A stretch of DNA of 64,000 nt from Candidatus Thorarchaeota archaeon (lineage in GTDB: Archaea; Asgardarchaeota; Thorarchaeia; Thorarchaeales; Thorarchaeaceae), in contig CP070761.1 in NCBI GenBank assembly GCA_020348985.1, forward strand, positions 1,273,747-1,337,746, read 5' to 3'. Numbering within the stretch: the stretch's first letter is position 1; every line of letters starts with the position of its first letter. The translations under genes were made by a program, and so were the position numbers. Below are positions 27,148 to 36,502 of the stretch, piece by piece. The notes below the pieces were generated by a model that was given only the letters and a program-made list of their open reading frames with translations, did no database searches and had not been told where the DNA came from.

Positions 27148-27711
27148 TTAACCGCCCCTCATCTCAAGCTCCCTTCTCAGCAGTTCGAAGTCAGACTTCA
27201 TGACATCCAGGATGCGTGGAAACCTCATGGCTGCTGCTGGATGGTAAGTCATGAAGAAAGTATGGTTGTTCGTTTCGTGTAATTCGCCATGACACTCTGA
27301 GAGCTTCATATTACCTGCCAGAGATTTGATTGCCACTCCGCCTAACAGGACTATCATAGTTGGGTCTATGAGGTTAAGCTGGCGATAGAGATAAGGCAGG
27401 CATGCGTTGATTTCTGACGCCCTTGGAGCTCGGTTCCTAGGAGGTCTTGACTTCAGTATTGAAGTGATGAAGACCTCGTCTCTGTCCAAACCTACATCCT
27501 TGAGCAACGAAGCCAGAAGCTCTCCTGACTTGCCAACAAATGGCCGCCCCGTCTCATCTTCCTTTGCACCTGGGGCCTCTCCCACGAGAACTACTCTTGC
27601 GTTTACAGGACCTTCGCCGGGGACCGCGTTGAGTCTTGTTCTAGACAACGGGCATTTGGTGCATGCGTGAATTTCGCGATTAAGAGATTCAAGTAGATCT
27701 TCTAGAGTCAT
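27148..27711 (-). CDS. Family 4 uracil-DNA glycosylase with one Fe-S cysteine replaced by serine
   Basis: Removes uracil from DNA. The 187 residues (ATG 27711; a GTG at 27720 is possible) carry motif A GEAPGAKEDETGRPFVG near 44-60 and motif B YHPAAAMR near 158. Family 4 enzymes hold a [4Fe-4S] cluster with four cysteines. Here two are in CTKC (residues 17 and 20) and one in ACLPYL (104), but the usual KCRPP position reads KSRPP (Ser88, codon TCA at 27448-27450). The cluster may be labile, three-liganded or serine-coordinated. The gene lies inside the ATP synthase cluster. Confidence 0.9.
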   Translation of the reverse strand: MTLEDLLESLNREIHACTKCPLSRTRLNAVPGEGPVNARVVLVGEAPGAKEDETGRPFVGKSGELLASLLKDVGLDRDEVFITSILKSRPPRNRAPRASEINACLPYLYRQLNLIDPTMIVLLGGVAIKSLAGNMKLSECHGELHETNNHTFFMTYHPAAAMRFPRILDVMKSDFELLRRELEMRGG

Positions 27712-27773
27712 TTCGTACACTATTCACTCGTACGAGGCCATAAGCACAACGATTTGATATGTTTCAGAGTGAT

Positions 27774-29597
27774 CTATTGTACCACGCCAGGTGTCATAAC
27801 ACTGGACCCATCTGGCTCAGCAGACAGAGACTGGAACTCTCGTGCCATCTTCTTTTCGATTGCATCCATTGTCTTCTCGTATGAGTCCCATGGCGTGATC
27901 TTCATTCGCGCTATGTTGTCAAGAACGCTAAACTCCAGGATCCTTCTAACACCTACACCCGTCTCGACCGCCTTTGACATTTGCTTGGCGAAGTTCACAA
28001 TTATCTTTAGCATTCGATAGGTTTTGCCGACAGGACAGAAAGTGTCAATCTCGTGGAGTGCACTTTGTGTCAGAAAGTCCTCCTTTATCATCCGAGCAGC
28101 TTCAAGGATGGCCCTCTCAGATTCAGGTAGCGCATCAGGACCAACTAGCTGAACTATCTCTCTCAGTTCTTGGTCCTTCTGCAGGAGTGCCATAGCTTCT
28201 GTAACGAGTTCTGGCCAGTCTTCGCCCAGGTGCTCTCGATGCCATCTCTCGAGGGTTTGATGATATAACGAGTAACTTGTCAACGTGTTGATTGCCGGGA
28301 AGAAACGGCGCGCAGCAAGGTCCTTGTCAAGCGCCCAGAATACCTTGACAATCCTAAGAGTTGCTTGGGTCACTGGCTCTGAAAAGTCACCACCTGGAGG
28401 CGAGACTGCTCCGCAGAGCGTGATAGAACCAAGTCTCTCCTCAGAAGCCAGTGTCTTGACTCGCCCTCCGCGTTCATAGAACTGGGCTAGTCTTGAACCA
28501 AGATAAGCTGGATATCCTTCCTCGGAAGGCAATTGGCCAAGTCGGCCTGAAATCTCACGCAGAGCTTCAGCCCATCTTGATGTCGAATCGGCCATGAGGG
28601 CAACGTCAAAGCCCTGGTCCCTGAAGTATTCAGCAATTGTGACAGCTACATAGATTGAGGCTTCGCGAGCTGCTACAGGCATGTTCGACGTGTTCGCGAT
28701 CAGGACTGTCCGTTCCATCAGCGGGCGACCGCTCTTGGGGTCCTTTAGGTCAGGCCACTCTTCTAGGGCCTCAGTCATCTCGTTGCCCCTTTCTCCACAT
28801 CCAACGTATACGACAACTTGTGCATCTGCCCATTTCGCGAACTGATGAAGTGTCACAGTCTTGCCGGTACCAAAGCCTCCTGGGATTGCACCAGTTCCTC
28901 CCTTTGCCTGCGGCATGAAGGTGTCGATGACTCTTTGTCCTGTCACCAAGGGGGTATCCATTCCTACACGGTCTTTGAAAGGACGCCCTACACGGACCGG
29001 AGTTCTCTGCATCATTCTGACTTCATGAACGTCACCGTGATCATCTTTGACTTTGCAGATTGTCTCAACTACTGTGTAGTCACCCTTTGAAACTATCTCA
29101 ACAATCTCTCCTTTAACGCCTGCTGGGACAAGGATCCTCGAAGTGATGATGCCTGTTTCAGGGATCTCCCCAAGAATGTCGCCTGCTTCAACTCTGTCAC
29201 CTGCTTTCACACTGGGAGTGAATTTCCACTTTTTCTCCTTGTCAAGCCCCTCAACAGTCAGGCCCCTCGTGATGAAATCGCCAGACAACTCACGTAGATC
29301 AGGAAGTGGTCTCTGGATACCATCATAGATTGAACCAAGCAGACCAGGTCCAAGCTCTACTGAGAGTGTGTCACCAGTAGCCACGACAGGCTCGCCTGGT
29401 GCTAGACCTGATGTTTCTTCATAGACCTGCACCGTGCAGGATTTCTCGGCAACTTCGATTACCTCTCCAATGAGCTGCTCATGTCCAACGCGGACAACCT
29501 CATACATCCTTACGGACGGTAGACCGCCACACTTCACAACAGGTCCTGAGATACTCTGGATTCTTCCTGTTTCTTCTGTCATCTGTGATTTCTCCAT
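27774..29597 (-). CDS. atpA: A-type ATP synthase subunit A (catalytic)
   Basis: Catalytic subunit of the A1Ao ATP synthase. The 607 residues include the P-loop [17 protein letters not shown] near 236, the Walker B region [20 protein letters not shown] near 330, [20 protein letters not shown], and a C-terminal helical domain. The non-homologous insertion typical of A subunits is present around residues 120-190. No intein is seen. It lies 11 bases downstream of the F subunit and is followed by the uracil-DNA glycosylase rather than directly by subunit B. Confidence 0.96.
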   Translation of the reverse strand: MEKSQMTEETGRIQSISGPVVKCGGLPSVRMYEVVRVGHEQLIGEVIEVAEKSCTVQVYEETSGLAPGEPVVATGDTLSVELGPGLLGSIYDGIQRPLPDLRELSGDFITRGLTVEGLDKEKKWKFTPSVKAGDRVEAGDILGEIPETGIITSRILVPAGVKGEIVEIVSKGDYTVVETICKVKDDHGDVHEVRMMQRTPVRVGRPFKDRVGMDTPLVTGQRVIDTFMPQAKGGTGAIPGGFGTGKTVTLHQFAKWADAQVVVYVGCGERGNEMTEALEEWPDLKDPKSGRPLMERTVLIANTSNMPVAAREASIYVAVTIAEYFRDQGFDVALMADSTSRWAEALREISGRLGQLPSEEGYPAYLGSRLAQFYERGGRVKTLASEERLGSITLCGAVSPPGGDFSEPVTQATLRIVKVFWALDKDLAARRFFPAINTLTSYSLYHQTLERWHREHLGEDWPELVTEAMALLQKDQELREIVQLVGPDALPESERAILEAARMIKEDFLTQSALHEIDTFCPVGKTYRMLKIIVNFAKQMSKAVETGVGVRRILEFSVLDNIARMKITPWDSYEKTMDAIEKKMAREFQSLSAEPDGSSVMTPGVVQ

Positions 29598-29608
29598 CTT
29601 CTTAGGGT

Positions 29609-29932
29609 CTAGATAGTGATGTCGATACCAACTGCCCTTCGTATTAGCTCCTTGAGAATTGTCTCGTAGGCACCTGTGGTTCCACGTCGGTCTGGGATCA
29701 GAAGAATAACGGGCACAGGTGCCTCTGAGAGCTCCATGATCGTGTCTTCTACCTCTTTGGCGAAAGGTTCAGTGATTAGAATGAGACCAATCCCGGGATC
29801 TCTGAAATACTCAAGCAGAAAGGACCGTGTTTCCTCGGGGGACTCTGGGACCGAGCATTCTTGAACTCCCACCATACGAAATCCCGTGACTGTGTCCCTG
29901 TCACCAATCGCGGCAATCTTTTCGCTTGTCAT
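29609..29932 (-). CDS. atpF: A-type ATP synthase subunit F
   Basis: Central-stalk subunit F. It is 107 residues with the Rossmann-like pattern KIAAIGDRDTVTGFRMVGV at the start, LILITEPFAKEV in the middle and PVPVILLIPDRRG before the C-terminal helix, matching archaeal F subunits in length. The ATG start lies in a short leader. It is the first gene of the F-A-UDG-membrane-B cluster, so the promoter should lie in 29933-30084. Confidence 0.9.
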   Translation of the reverse strand: MTSEKIAAIGDRDTVTGFRMVGVQECSVPESPEETRSFLLEYFRDPGIGLILITEPFAKEVEDTIMELSEAPVPVILLIPDRRGTTGAYETILKELIRRAVGIDITI

Positions 29933-30084
29933 ATAGGAGTCCCCATTGAGGTCAGGTTTCGCTCTGGGGAGAAACGGTCCACTAAAAAGCGTTTTCGAAT
30001 CGCCCAGAATAGTCTAGCCGAGAAATCCGTGCAACAGGCATTAGGCCCGTCGAGCTTGGTAGTGTGTAATAAGAGTGTGAAGGA

Positions 30085-30570
30085 CTAGGCGCAGAACTGG
30101 GTGATGATTTCTTCTTCTTCCACTAGGTTCCAGCAGTAGAGACATTTCAGAGTTATCGGCTGTCGTGACACCACCTCATACTTTGCTCGAATCGGTTCGC
30201 GTTCCTTGTTGGTGACACATCTCAGATTCGTACATTGTACAACGTCTGAAATTGTGTCTGGGAGTTCTACTCTTGTCTTGTCAACCACAATATAGTCTTC
30301 AATGAGGTTTATCGTGGCTTCAGGAGCCACCAATGCAATCCTTGCCACTTCAGAGGCTTTGAGGATTCTATCTTCAATCTTCACTATGTCCTTGTGTCCT
30401 ACTCGCGATGAGCTAATGTTCATGGCGAGAGTCACTATGTTACCTTCTTGTCCAGTGATTCCCAAAATCTGTAGAACATCCAATGCGTGCCCTGCGCGAA
30501 TATGGTCAATCACAGTGCCGTCTTTAATCTTGACGATCCGAATCTTGCTCGTAGCGTCTTTCTCCTGCAT
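30085..30570 (-). CDS. pyrI: Aspartate carbamoyltransferase regulatory chain
   Basis: Regulatory subunit of aspartate transcarbamoylase in pyrimidine synthesis. The 161 residues include the allosteric domain (KDGTVIDHIRAGHALDVLQI) and the C-terminal zinc domain with four cysteines: CTNLRC near 114 and CLYCW near 147. The ATG at 30570 is used; the GTG at 30579 adds three residues. The catalytic pyrB gene is not adjacent, which is unusual since the two are commonly paired. It is divergent from SRP54. Confidence 0.93.
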   Translation of the reverse strand: MQEKDATSKIRIVKIKDGTVIDHIRAGHALDVLQILGITGQEGNIVTLAMNISSSRVGHKDIVKIEDRILKASEVARIALVAPEATINLIEDYIVVDKTRVELPDTISDVVQCTNLRCVTNKEREPIRAKYEVVSRQPITLKCLYCWNLVEEEEIITQFCA

Positions 30571-30730
30571 TTCTTTCACTCGGCTGTGAGTTGAAAGATG
30601 ACCACTCGATTTAGCCCTTACTATGAAGCGCGTCAGCTCACATGGCTAAATCTGTGGAAACGAATCTGATTGTAGGAGAAGCTTGATATGGATAACTTTC
30701 AGAGGGCTCGGCAGAGATTGGTGAAGAGTT

Positions 30731-32074
30731 TTGGTTCTTGAAGGACTCGGCAAATCCTTGCACTCGGCTTTGAAGAGACTCTTTGGTGCGAGTGTAATCG
30801 ATGAAGAGCTTGTGAAGGAGCTAGTAAAGGACATTCAAAGAGCGCTCTTGGTTGCTGATGTTGACGTCAATCTCGTGATGGCGATCACTGAGCGTGTTCA
30901 AGAGCAATCTCTAGATGAGACGCTGCCGAGGGGTGTTTCTCGCAGGGAGCATATTGTCAAGGTGGTCTGGGACACACTTGCGTACTTCCTAGGAGAGAAG
31001 ACAGTTCCACTGACAATCAATCCGGGACAGCCCAATCTAGTAATGTTGGTAGGAATCCAAGGCTCCGGAAAGACAACCACTGTCGGCAAACTCGCAAGGT
31101 ACTATCAGAAGCGAGGAATTAAGGCTGGAGTCATATGTGCTGACAACTTCCGTCCGGGAGCCTACAGTCAGCTGAAACAGCTCGCTGAGAGGTCTAATGT
31201 ACCATTCTTTGGTGATGAAGATGAGAAGGACGCTGTTAAGCTCGCAAAGAAAGGCTTCAAGGATATGCGGGAGAGAGGAATAGAGCTAATTCTCCTTGAC
31301 ACTTCTGGTCGACATCGTGAGGAAGTAGGGCTGATCAAGGAGATGCGGGATATTGCAAAGGCGGTAAAACCACACGAGATTATTCTGGTAGTTGATGGCA
31401 CCCTGGGCCAACAAGCCGGAGCTCAAGCAAGTGCATTCAACAGGGCTACCGATGTTGGGTCCATAATCGTCACAAAGCTGGATGGCAGCGCAAAAGGTGG
31501 TGGAGCGCTCTCAGCAGTTGCCGCAACTCAAGCCCCAATCAAATTCATCGGTACTGGTGAGGGGTTAGACGCAATAGAACCATTCAATCCGACCAAGTTC
31601 GCCGGCAGACTACTAGGAATGTCAGACATCAGGGGCCTAATTGACAAAGTAAGAGAAGCTCAGATTGAGATTGATGACGATGCGGCTCGTCGCTTAATGA
31701 AAGGTCAATTTACGTTGACCGACATGATGGCCCAATTGAAACAGCTCAAGAAGATGGGGCCAATTGGAAAGGTCATGGAAATGCTTGGGCTACAGTACAA
31801 ATTGCCTGATGACATGGCCGAAATCCAAGAGGAGAATTTGAAGCGCTTCGAAGTCATCATGAATTCAATGACAAGATCAGAGCTAGATAACCCCAAGATA
31901 ATCAAATCGTCCAGAATCAAGCGTATAGCTTCTGGGTCAGGTACCTCTGTCAGAGACGTTCGAGACCTTCTGAAGCAGCATGAACAGATGAAGCGAATGA
32001 TGAAGCAGTTCGGCAAGTCCAGAAGACGTGGCAGGGGAGGCATACCGGGAATCCCCGGGTTGCCGGGAATGTGA
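30731..32074 (+). CDS. srp54: Signal recognition particle GTPase SRP54
   Basis: Targets ribosomes with signal sequences to the membrane. The 447 residues show the N domain (LGKSLHSALKRLF), G domain (G1 GIQGSGKTTTVGKLARYY, DTSGRH, TKLDGSAKGGG) and the methionine-rich M domain with hydrophobic GIPGIPGLPGM near the end. The start is TTG 30731, with GGTGA six bases upstream. It heads a plus-strand run through TrmY, a DRG-type GTPase and TrmJ. Confidence 0.97.
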   Translation: MVLEGLGKSLHSALKRLFGASVIDEELVKELVKDIQRALLVADVDVNLVMAITERVQEQSLDETLPRGVSRREHIVKVVWDTLAYFLGEKTVPLTINPGQPNLVMLVGIQGSGKTTTVGKLARYYQKRGIKAGVICADNFRPGAYSQLKQLAERSNVPFFGDEDEKDAVKLAKKGFKDMRERGIELILLDTSGRHREEVGLIKEMRDIAKAVKPHEIILVVDGTLGQQAGAQASAFNRATDVGSIIVTKLDGSAKGGGALSAVAATQAPIKFIGTGEGLDAIEPFNPTKFAGRLLGMSDIRGLIDKVREAQIEIDDDAARRLMKGQFTLTDMMAQLKQLKKMGPIGKVMEMLGLQYKLPDDMAEIQEENLKRFEVIMNSMTRSELDNPKIIKSSRIKRIASGSGTSVRDVRDLLKQHEQMKRMMKQFGKSRRRGRGGIPGIPGLPGM

Positions 32075-32101
32075 GTTCTCACTCTAGTGTGAGGAGAAGA
32101 C

Positions 32102-32689
32102 ATGACAATCAGACGCTTTCTCGTCTGCTTCAATGACTTTTCAATTGATGAGGCGCATGTGAAGTCCGGAAGAAACCTGCCCAATGTGGTGGTATCATGT
32201 CGGTGCGTGAATGTAGGGCTCTTCCTGTCGGGCGATATGAGGCGGGATGTGGAAGTCAGCATAGCAGCAGGGTCGCCCTCTGGCATGACTGTCTTCTCCT
32301 TCCCCGGTAGAACGCTAAGACGTGTGTCTCCTGACGAGCGATCAATATCCTTCTTTTTGTGGAAAGCAAACATGATAGCAGAAAACCTCCGTCATGGCGA
32401 AGAGTCTGTACTTCCTAATGGAATCATAGTCCGTAAATCAGACCTAGAAACGTTGATGGCACAATGGAATCCAGAGAAAGTCTATCTTTCCACAAGAGAT
32501 GATTCAAAGGTCGTGAAATCCGGGAAGATCCATCACTATGGCCTTTTCATCTACGATCAGGGAGGTTGGGGCCTATCTGAAGTACCCGTCCTAAAGCAAG
32601 CTGTGAAGCTTCATGGTTCACATTCTCCCGAACGCTTCATTCTTGAAGTGAATCTGGATGCGGATTATGCTCGCAAAGAACCGGTGTAG
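32102..32689 (+). CDS. trmY: tRNA pseudouridine-54 N1-methyltransferase TrmY
   Basis: SPOUT-class methyltransferase that modifies pseudouridine 54 in archaeal tRNAs. The 195 residues match the family through SCRCVNVGLFLSGDMRRDVEV near 32-52 and RVSPDERSISFFLWKA near 74-89, with the knot region at the C terminus. The ATG at 32102 has GGAG six bases upstream. It sits between SRP54 and a GTPase, near TrmJ, so several RNA-related genes are together. Confidence 0.88.
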   Translation: MTIRRFLVCFNDFSIDEAHVKSGRNLPNVVVSCRCVNVGLFLSGDMRRDVEVSIAAGSPSGMTVFSFPGRTLRRVSPDERSISFFLWKANMIAENLRHGEESVLPNGIIVRKSDLETLMAQWNPEKVYLSTRDDSKVVKSGKIHHYGLFIYDQGGWGLSEVPVLKQAVKLHGSHSPERFILEVNLDADYARKEPV

Positions 32690-32756
32690 ATTGACAAGGT
32701 TCATAATGACTTCAATCGAGAAGAAAGTGACACTAACATCTCTAGAGTGAATCCAC

Positions 32757-33932
32757 TTGCCGACCAACGTTTCTCCCGAGTTTGACAGGCAAAGACAAGT
32801 CTATGAAGATACTGAAGATATGGCACAGAGGATAGTAGAGCTTGAGAAGCTACTTTCTCTTGCGCCCAGACATAAGGGTGCTGAGAGAATGGTTGGGGAC
32901 TATAGAAAGAAGCTCGCTGTGCTCAAGGCCAAATTGGAAAAGAAAGAGGAACAAGAACGCGCGCGGCGCAGGGGCGGTTCCGAAGAAGGTGTCATCAGAA
33001 AAGAAGGCGCAGGACAAATCTGCCTCGTCGGAGTGACGAACAGCGGCAAATCATCTTTGATAAACGCCGTTACAAATGCGGACTTCGCTGTGGGAGAATA
33101 TCCGTTTACCACGACCATTCCTACACCTGCGATGATGACGCTTGAAGATATTAACATACAACTAGTCGAGCTCCCAGGCATCTTTGAAGGAAGCCATGAA
33201 GCAGGCATAGGAAGACAGGCGCTTTCAGTGGCGCGGAATACTGATTGCATAGCAATCATTGTCGATCTTTCCAAAGACATAGAATCACAAATGTCAGTCA
33301 TCCTTTCAGAACTTGACGCAGCACGAATTCGTCTTAATCGTGAGAAGACTGCTGTCAGAATAGAAAGAGTCGGTCTAGGCGGATTGCAGGTGTTTGGAAT
33401 ACAGAACTTCGAGGGGAGTAAGGAAGAGGTCCTTGAATACTTGAAGGCTCGGAAGGTTAGCAATATCATTGTTCGATTCCAGAAACCTGCCACATTTCAA
33501 CAGCTTGCAGATGCTATGGACGCCAGTGTTGCGTACGTGCGGGCAATGATTGTTGCAACGAAAGGCGATACGAATGGGTCAATGGAAAGGTTCGAGGAAC
33601 TAGAATCTAGATACGGTGGCCGGTTTGACATAGTTCCCACATCAGTGGCACGAAACGAGAATCTTGACGGGATGAGTTGGGCCCTGTACAATCATCTAGA
33701 CATCCTTAGGGTCTACACGAAGATTCCTGGGAAGAAGAAAGAGGACAGGCCTATTGTCTTGCCTGAAGGTTCTATCGTAGAAGACGCTGCCAGCAAAGTG
33801 CACAAGGAGCTGTTTGTGGAAAGATTTCGTGCGGCCGTCATACTTCGCAAGGATGACAAGATCAAGCGAAGACAGGTTGGGCTTAACTACCCGTTGCAGG
33901 ACGGCGATGTTCTGCAGCTGATGACCAGATAG
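32757..33932 (+). CDS. DRG/Obg-family GTPase with TGS domain
   Basis: A 391-residue GTP-binding protein. The N-terminal coiled coil (LEKLLSLAPRHKGAERMVGD) precedes the G domain: G1 GVTNSGKSS near 92, switch region GEYPFTTTIPTP, and G3 ELPGIFEG. A C-terminal TGS domain ends YPLQDGDVLQLMTR. The layout is that of archaeal DRG-type GTPases, which bind ribosomes. It differs from canonical DRG by the early charged helix-rich stretch KLEKKEEQERARRRGGSEE. The start is TTG 32757. Confidence 0.88.
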   Translation: MPTNVSPEFDRQRQVYEDTEDMAQRIVELEKLLSLAPRHKGAERMVGDYRKKLAVLKAKLEKKEEQERARRRGGSEEGVIRKEGAGQICLVGVTNSGKSSLINAVTNADFAVGEYPFTTTIPTPAMMTLEDINIQLVELPGIFEGSHEAGIGRQALSVARNTDCIAIIVDLSKDIESQMSVILSELDAARIRLNREKTAVRIERVGLGGLQVFGIQNFEGSKEEVLEYLKARKVSNIIVRFQKPATFQQLADAMDASVAYVRAMIVATKGDTNGSMERFEELESRYGGRFDIVPTSVARNENLDGMSWALYNHLDILRVYTKIPGKKKEDRPIVLPEGSIVEDAASKVHKELFVERFRAAVILRKDDKIKRRQVGLNYPLQDGDVLQLMTR

Positions 33933-33964
33933 TTGGTTAATGTGACGCAGTTGAGGTGTCCTAA

Positions 33965-34702
33965 ATGACTGAGTTCCCGAATCTATCTGTCATTTTGGTG
34001 GAACCGGAGAGCCCCGGCAATATTGGATTCACTGCGAGAGTTCTTGCGAATTTCGGTGTCTCTGACCTGAGAATTGTTGGTAAGGATCTCAGGCATGAAC
34101 AGCAAGCTCAGATGTTCTCGGCAAATGCTAAGAACATTCTAGATAGTGCTCTCATTTTCTCGGACCTCAAGACTGCCCTTAACGGTATCGAAATGGCATG
34201 GGCAGCCACTGCAAGAACAGGCAGAAATCACAGTGTAACTAGAGCTGCAGTGCCCCTGGGTGAGCTTCCTGATCCAGCATCACGGGAAGGAAGGGTTGCC
34301 CTTGTCTTTGGCCGGGAATCTGCAGGTCTGACAAATGACGAGATAGAATGTTGCGACCTCATACTTACAATTCCAACCTCAGGGAGCTATAGGAGCATGA
34401 ACTTGAGTCATGCAGTTGCAGTCGTCTTGTATAGTCTGTTTGAAAGATACGCTCCGGAAGAGCCACGGACTCCTACAGAGCCGAGAGCGGCCACTTTCGA
34501 GGAGCGGGAGCAGGCCATAACCTTCTTCGACGAGCTTGTTGACCAGGCAAGAATAAGGGACTTTAGAAGACCGATTGCAAAGCAGGTTTTCCGTAATCTT
34601 GTGGGACGCGCGTATGTCACTGGACGTGAGATTACGACCCTTACCGGCACTATAAGGAAGATAAAGGAGCTAGTTGAAGAGCAGGAACGTGAGCAGGACT
34701 AG
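33965..34702 (+). CDS. trmJ: TrmJ-type tRNA 2'-O-methyltransferase (SPOUT)
   Basis: SPOUT methyltransferase expected to 2'-O-methylate tRNA position 32. The 245 residues include the start VILVEPESPGNIGFTARVLA, the SAM-site ALVFGRESAGLTNDEIECCD near 115 and the knot loop SGSYRSMNLSHAVAVVLY near 139. A C-terminal helical extension (about 160-245) is charged, as in TrmJ. The ATG has GAGGTG upstream. The 3' end overlaps the convergent L10e gene by four bases. Confidence 0.88.
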   Translation: MTEFPNLSVILVEPESPGNIGFTARVLANFGVSDLRIVGKDLRHEQQAQMFSANAKNILDSALIFSDLKTALNGIEMAWAATARTGRNHSVTRAAVPLGELPDPASREGRVALVFGRESAGLTNDEIECCDLILTIPTSGSYRSMNLSHAVAVVLYSLFERYAPEEPRTPTEPRAATFEEREQAITFFDELVDQARIRDFRRPIAKQVFRNLVGRAYVTGREITTLTGTIRKIKELVEEQEREQD

Positions 34703-35238
34703 GATCCGTACCCCAGCTTGCGTTTCAACTCGGGATCAATCTTGTCGAAGACAACCTTGCAAGGAGTCGGCATTTTTGGGGCCGCCTTCTTCAGAGCCCT
34801 TTGCGCCTCAGCGATGTGCTGTCTGTTGCATCGGATTGTAATTAGAGCTTGATTCGGCTTCACTCTTGCCGCCACACCAATGACCTTGCCCCACGCCTTT
34901 CTCATACCATCCTGCACTCTGTCTGCACCTGCGCCAGAGATCATCTTGTTCTCACGCAGATAGTGATATGGCTTGACACGAATCCTCAGATGGTAGTTTC
35001 GACGTCCTACCGTCTTCGTCATATGCCTGTTAGAGGCTATTCGAGCGGCCTCCAGGGCTTGATGACGGATTTGACATCTCTCAAGACCAACCAACGACAG
35101 CTGAACCTCGAAGTCTCCTCCAGCAGCACCCATGTCAAAGCTGACAATTCTGCTGGCTGGCTGACGGTGTATGTACTTCTTTCTGACAAAAGGAGGTCGG
35201 TCTGCTAATCTGTAGCAGTGTCCTGGACGCTTTCCCAT
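34699..35238 (-). CDS. rpl10e: Large-subunit ribosomal protein uL16 (archaeal L10e)
   Basis: Ribosomal protein of the large subunit near the tRNA A site. The 179 residues start MGKRPGHCYR and contain SNRHMTKTVGRRNYHLRIRV and HYLRENKMISGAGADRVQDG, characteristic of L10e/uL16. The ATG at 35238 is chosen over the ATG at 35286 because it matches the family start and length. It converges on TrmJ with a four-base overlap. Confidence 0.95.
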   Translation of the reverse strand: MGKRPGHCYRLADRPPFVRKKYIHRQPASRIVSFDMGAAGGDFEVQLSLVGLERCQIRHQALEAARIASNRHMTKTVGRRNYHLRIRVKPYHYLRENKMISGAGADRVQDGMRKAWGKVIGVAARVKPNQALITIRCNRQHIAEAQRALKKAAPKMPTPCKVVFDKIDPELKRKLGYGS

Positions 35239-35393
35239 GATTATTCCGCCTGAGAATCCTAGATAGTCTGAACTGACCAGATTCATTCGAGAGCCCCGGG
35301 CTTTGAATAAAAGGATTATGGCCTAGCCTGACTTTCTAGACAGCCTGATGCTCTGTATCAGGGTACATGAACATGCATGCAGTGCTTCTCAGG

Positions 35394-36311
35394 CTATGCG
35401 ATTCCTGAGAGAACTAGCAGCGGAAAGATAATTGTGGCATCTCCAATGACAGTCTCGTAGTTCGCCTCAGTCTGAACCTTCTGCCATGAAACTCCTTCCT
35501 CTAGTGGAGCCCCCCCAAGGCTTCCTCCCTCGGGTCTGTCCATCGTTATCTGGACTGCCAAATCCAGACCGCCGCGCAAGATTGTGCTCCCCATTGTGAA
35601 ATGCTTTGTGAGACCTCCGCCCAGCATGAGGGCACCTGTCAGAGTAGTCTCATTGACTATATCACCTAGGATTCGCATATCCTTGACAAAGTCCAGAGAG
35701 ATATTGCGAGAGGTACTGTATGTATAGAGATGGAACCCTAACATAGAGTCCATCATTCCTGGAGAGAAAATCGGGACGTCCATGATGGAAGCCTGCTTCA
35801 AGATTGAAAGCTCATCAGATAGGGTTGAGCCCAGCTCTCTCAAGAACTCACTGGGTGCAAAGGAGGCCATTTGCTCGTCGGGAAGGTCGTCAAGGAACTC
35901 ATAGATTCTCTTCTCAAAGACCTCGAAGTCTTTCTCGCTTACGAAAATGTCTGCGATTCGGCCCATGCCTTGATTCCTCAATTCATGATCGTCCATGTTC
36001 TCTGGTACTCTATGATGTGCGCCGCCATATGCCTCAACGAGATCATGGACAATGTTGGCCCCGCTAGTCACAATTGCATCAATGTAGCCTCTATGAACTA
36101 GATCAGATATAGTGGTTCGAAGTCCTCCGGGAACCATTGGGCCTGAAATTGAGAGAAACGTGAAACATTTGGGATCTTCAAATATTCTGCGCACAATGTT
36201 TGCAGCCCTTCCAAGCCTCCCAGCTCCGAGAACTCCTACACCATTCATTGCCTTAACGAAATCTTGGACAGTCATGGGGCTGCTTGGCACAAAATGCTTT
36301 ACGCGGTCCAT
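35394..36311 (-). CDS. dys: Deoxyhypusine synthase
   Basis: Transfers the aminobutyl group of spermidine to a lysine of aIF5A, the first step of hypusine formation. The 305 residues contain LGAGRLGRAANIV near 30, the NAD-binding IVTSGANIVHDLVEA near 80, and the active-site lysine segment LMLGGGLTKHFTM near 230. The catalytic Lys in GGGLTKH is conserved. The DGS motif of many homologues reads MMDSMLGF here, a difference in the region near the substrate. The ATG at 36311 is used; a GTG at 36320 adds three residues. Confidence 0.9.
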   Translation of the reverse strand: MDRVKHFVPSSPMTVQDFVKAMNGVGVLGAGRLGRAANIVRRIFEDPKCFTFLSISGPMVPGGLRTTISDLVHRGYIDAIVTSGANIVHDLVEAYGGAHHRVPENMDDHELRNQGMGRIADIFVSEKDFEVFEKRIYEFLDDLPDEQMASFAPSEFLRELGSTLSDELSILKQASIMDVPIFSPGMMDSMLGFHLYTYSTSRNISLDFVKDMRILGDIVNETTLTGALMLGGGLTKHFTMGSTILRGGLDLAVQITMDRPEGGSLGGAPLEEGVSWQKVQTEANYETVIGDATIIFPLLVLSGIA

Positions 36312-36502
36312 TATCGCCACATGCGACAGGCCTTGTGCATGCGAGATAAGTCATTCCATAGTGAAAAGTTGACGCGGGACCGAATCGGTTCCGGGAGGGC
36401 TTGACTCGGCCCGCGTAATTCAGAATGAATCGAATCAATGTAGGTGTCAATTATGTTGAGGCTTTCTGGTGTTTGAGATCGCTCTCCTAGGATAATCTCG
36501 TT

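Noticed and set aside
31705..32373. Minus-strand frame of 222 codons
   Set aside because: It spans the ends of SRP54 and TrmY on the other strand; both are clear family members, so this is a shadow.
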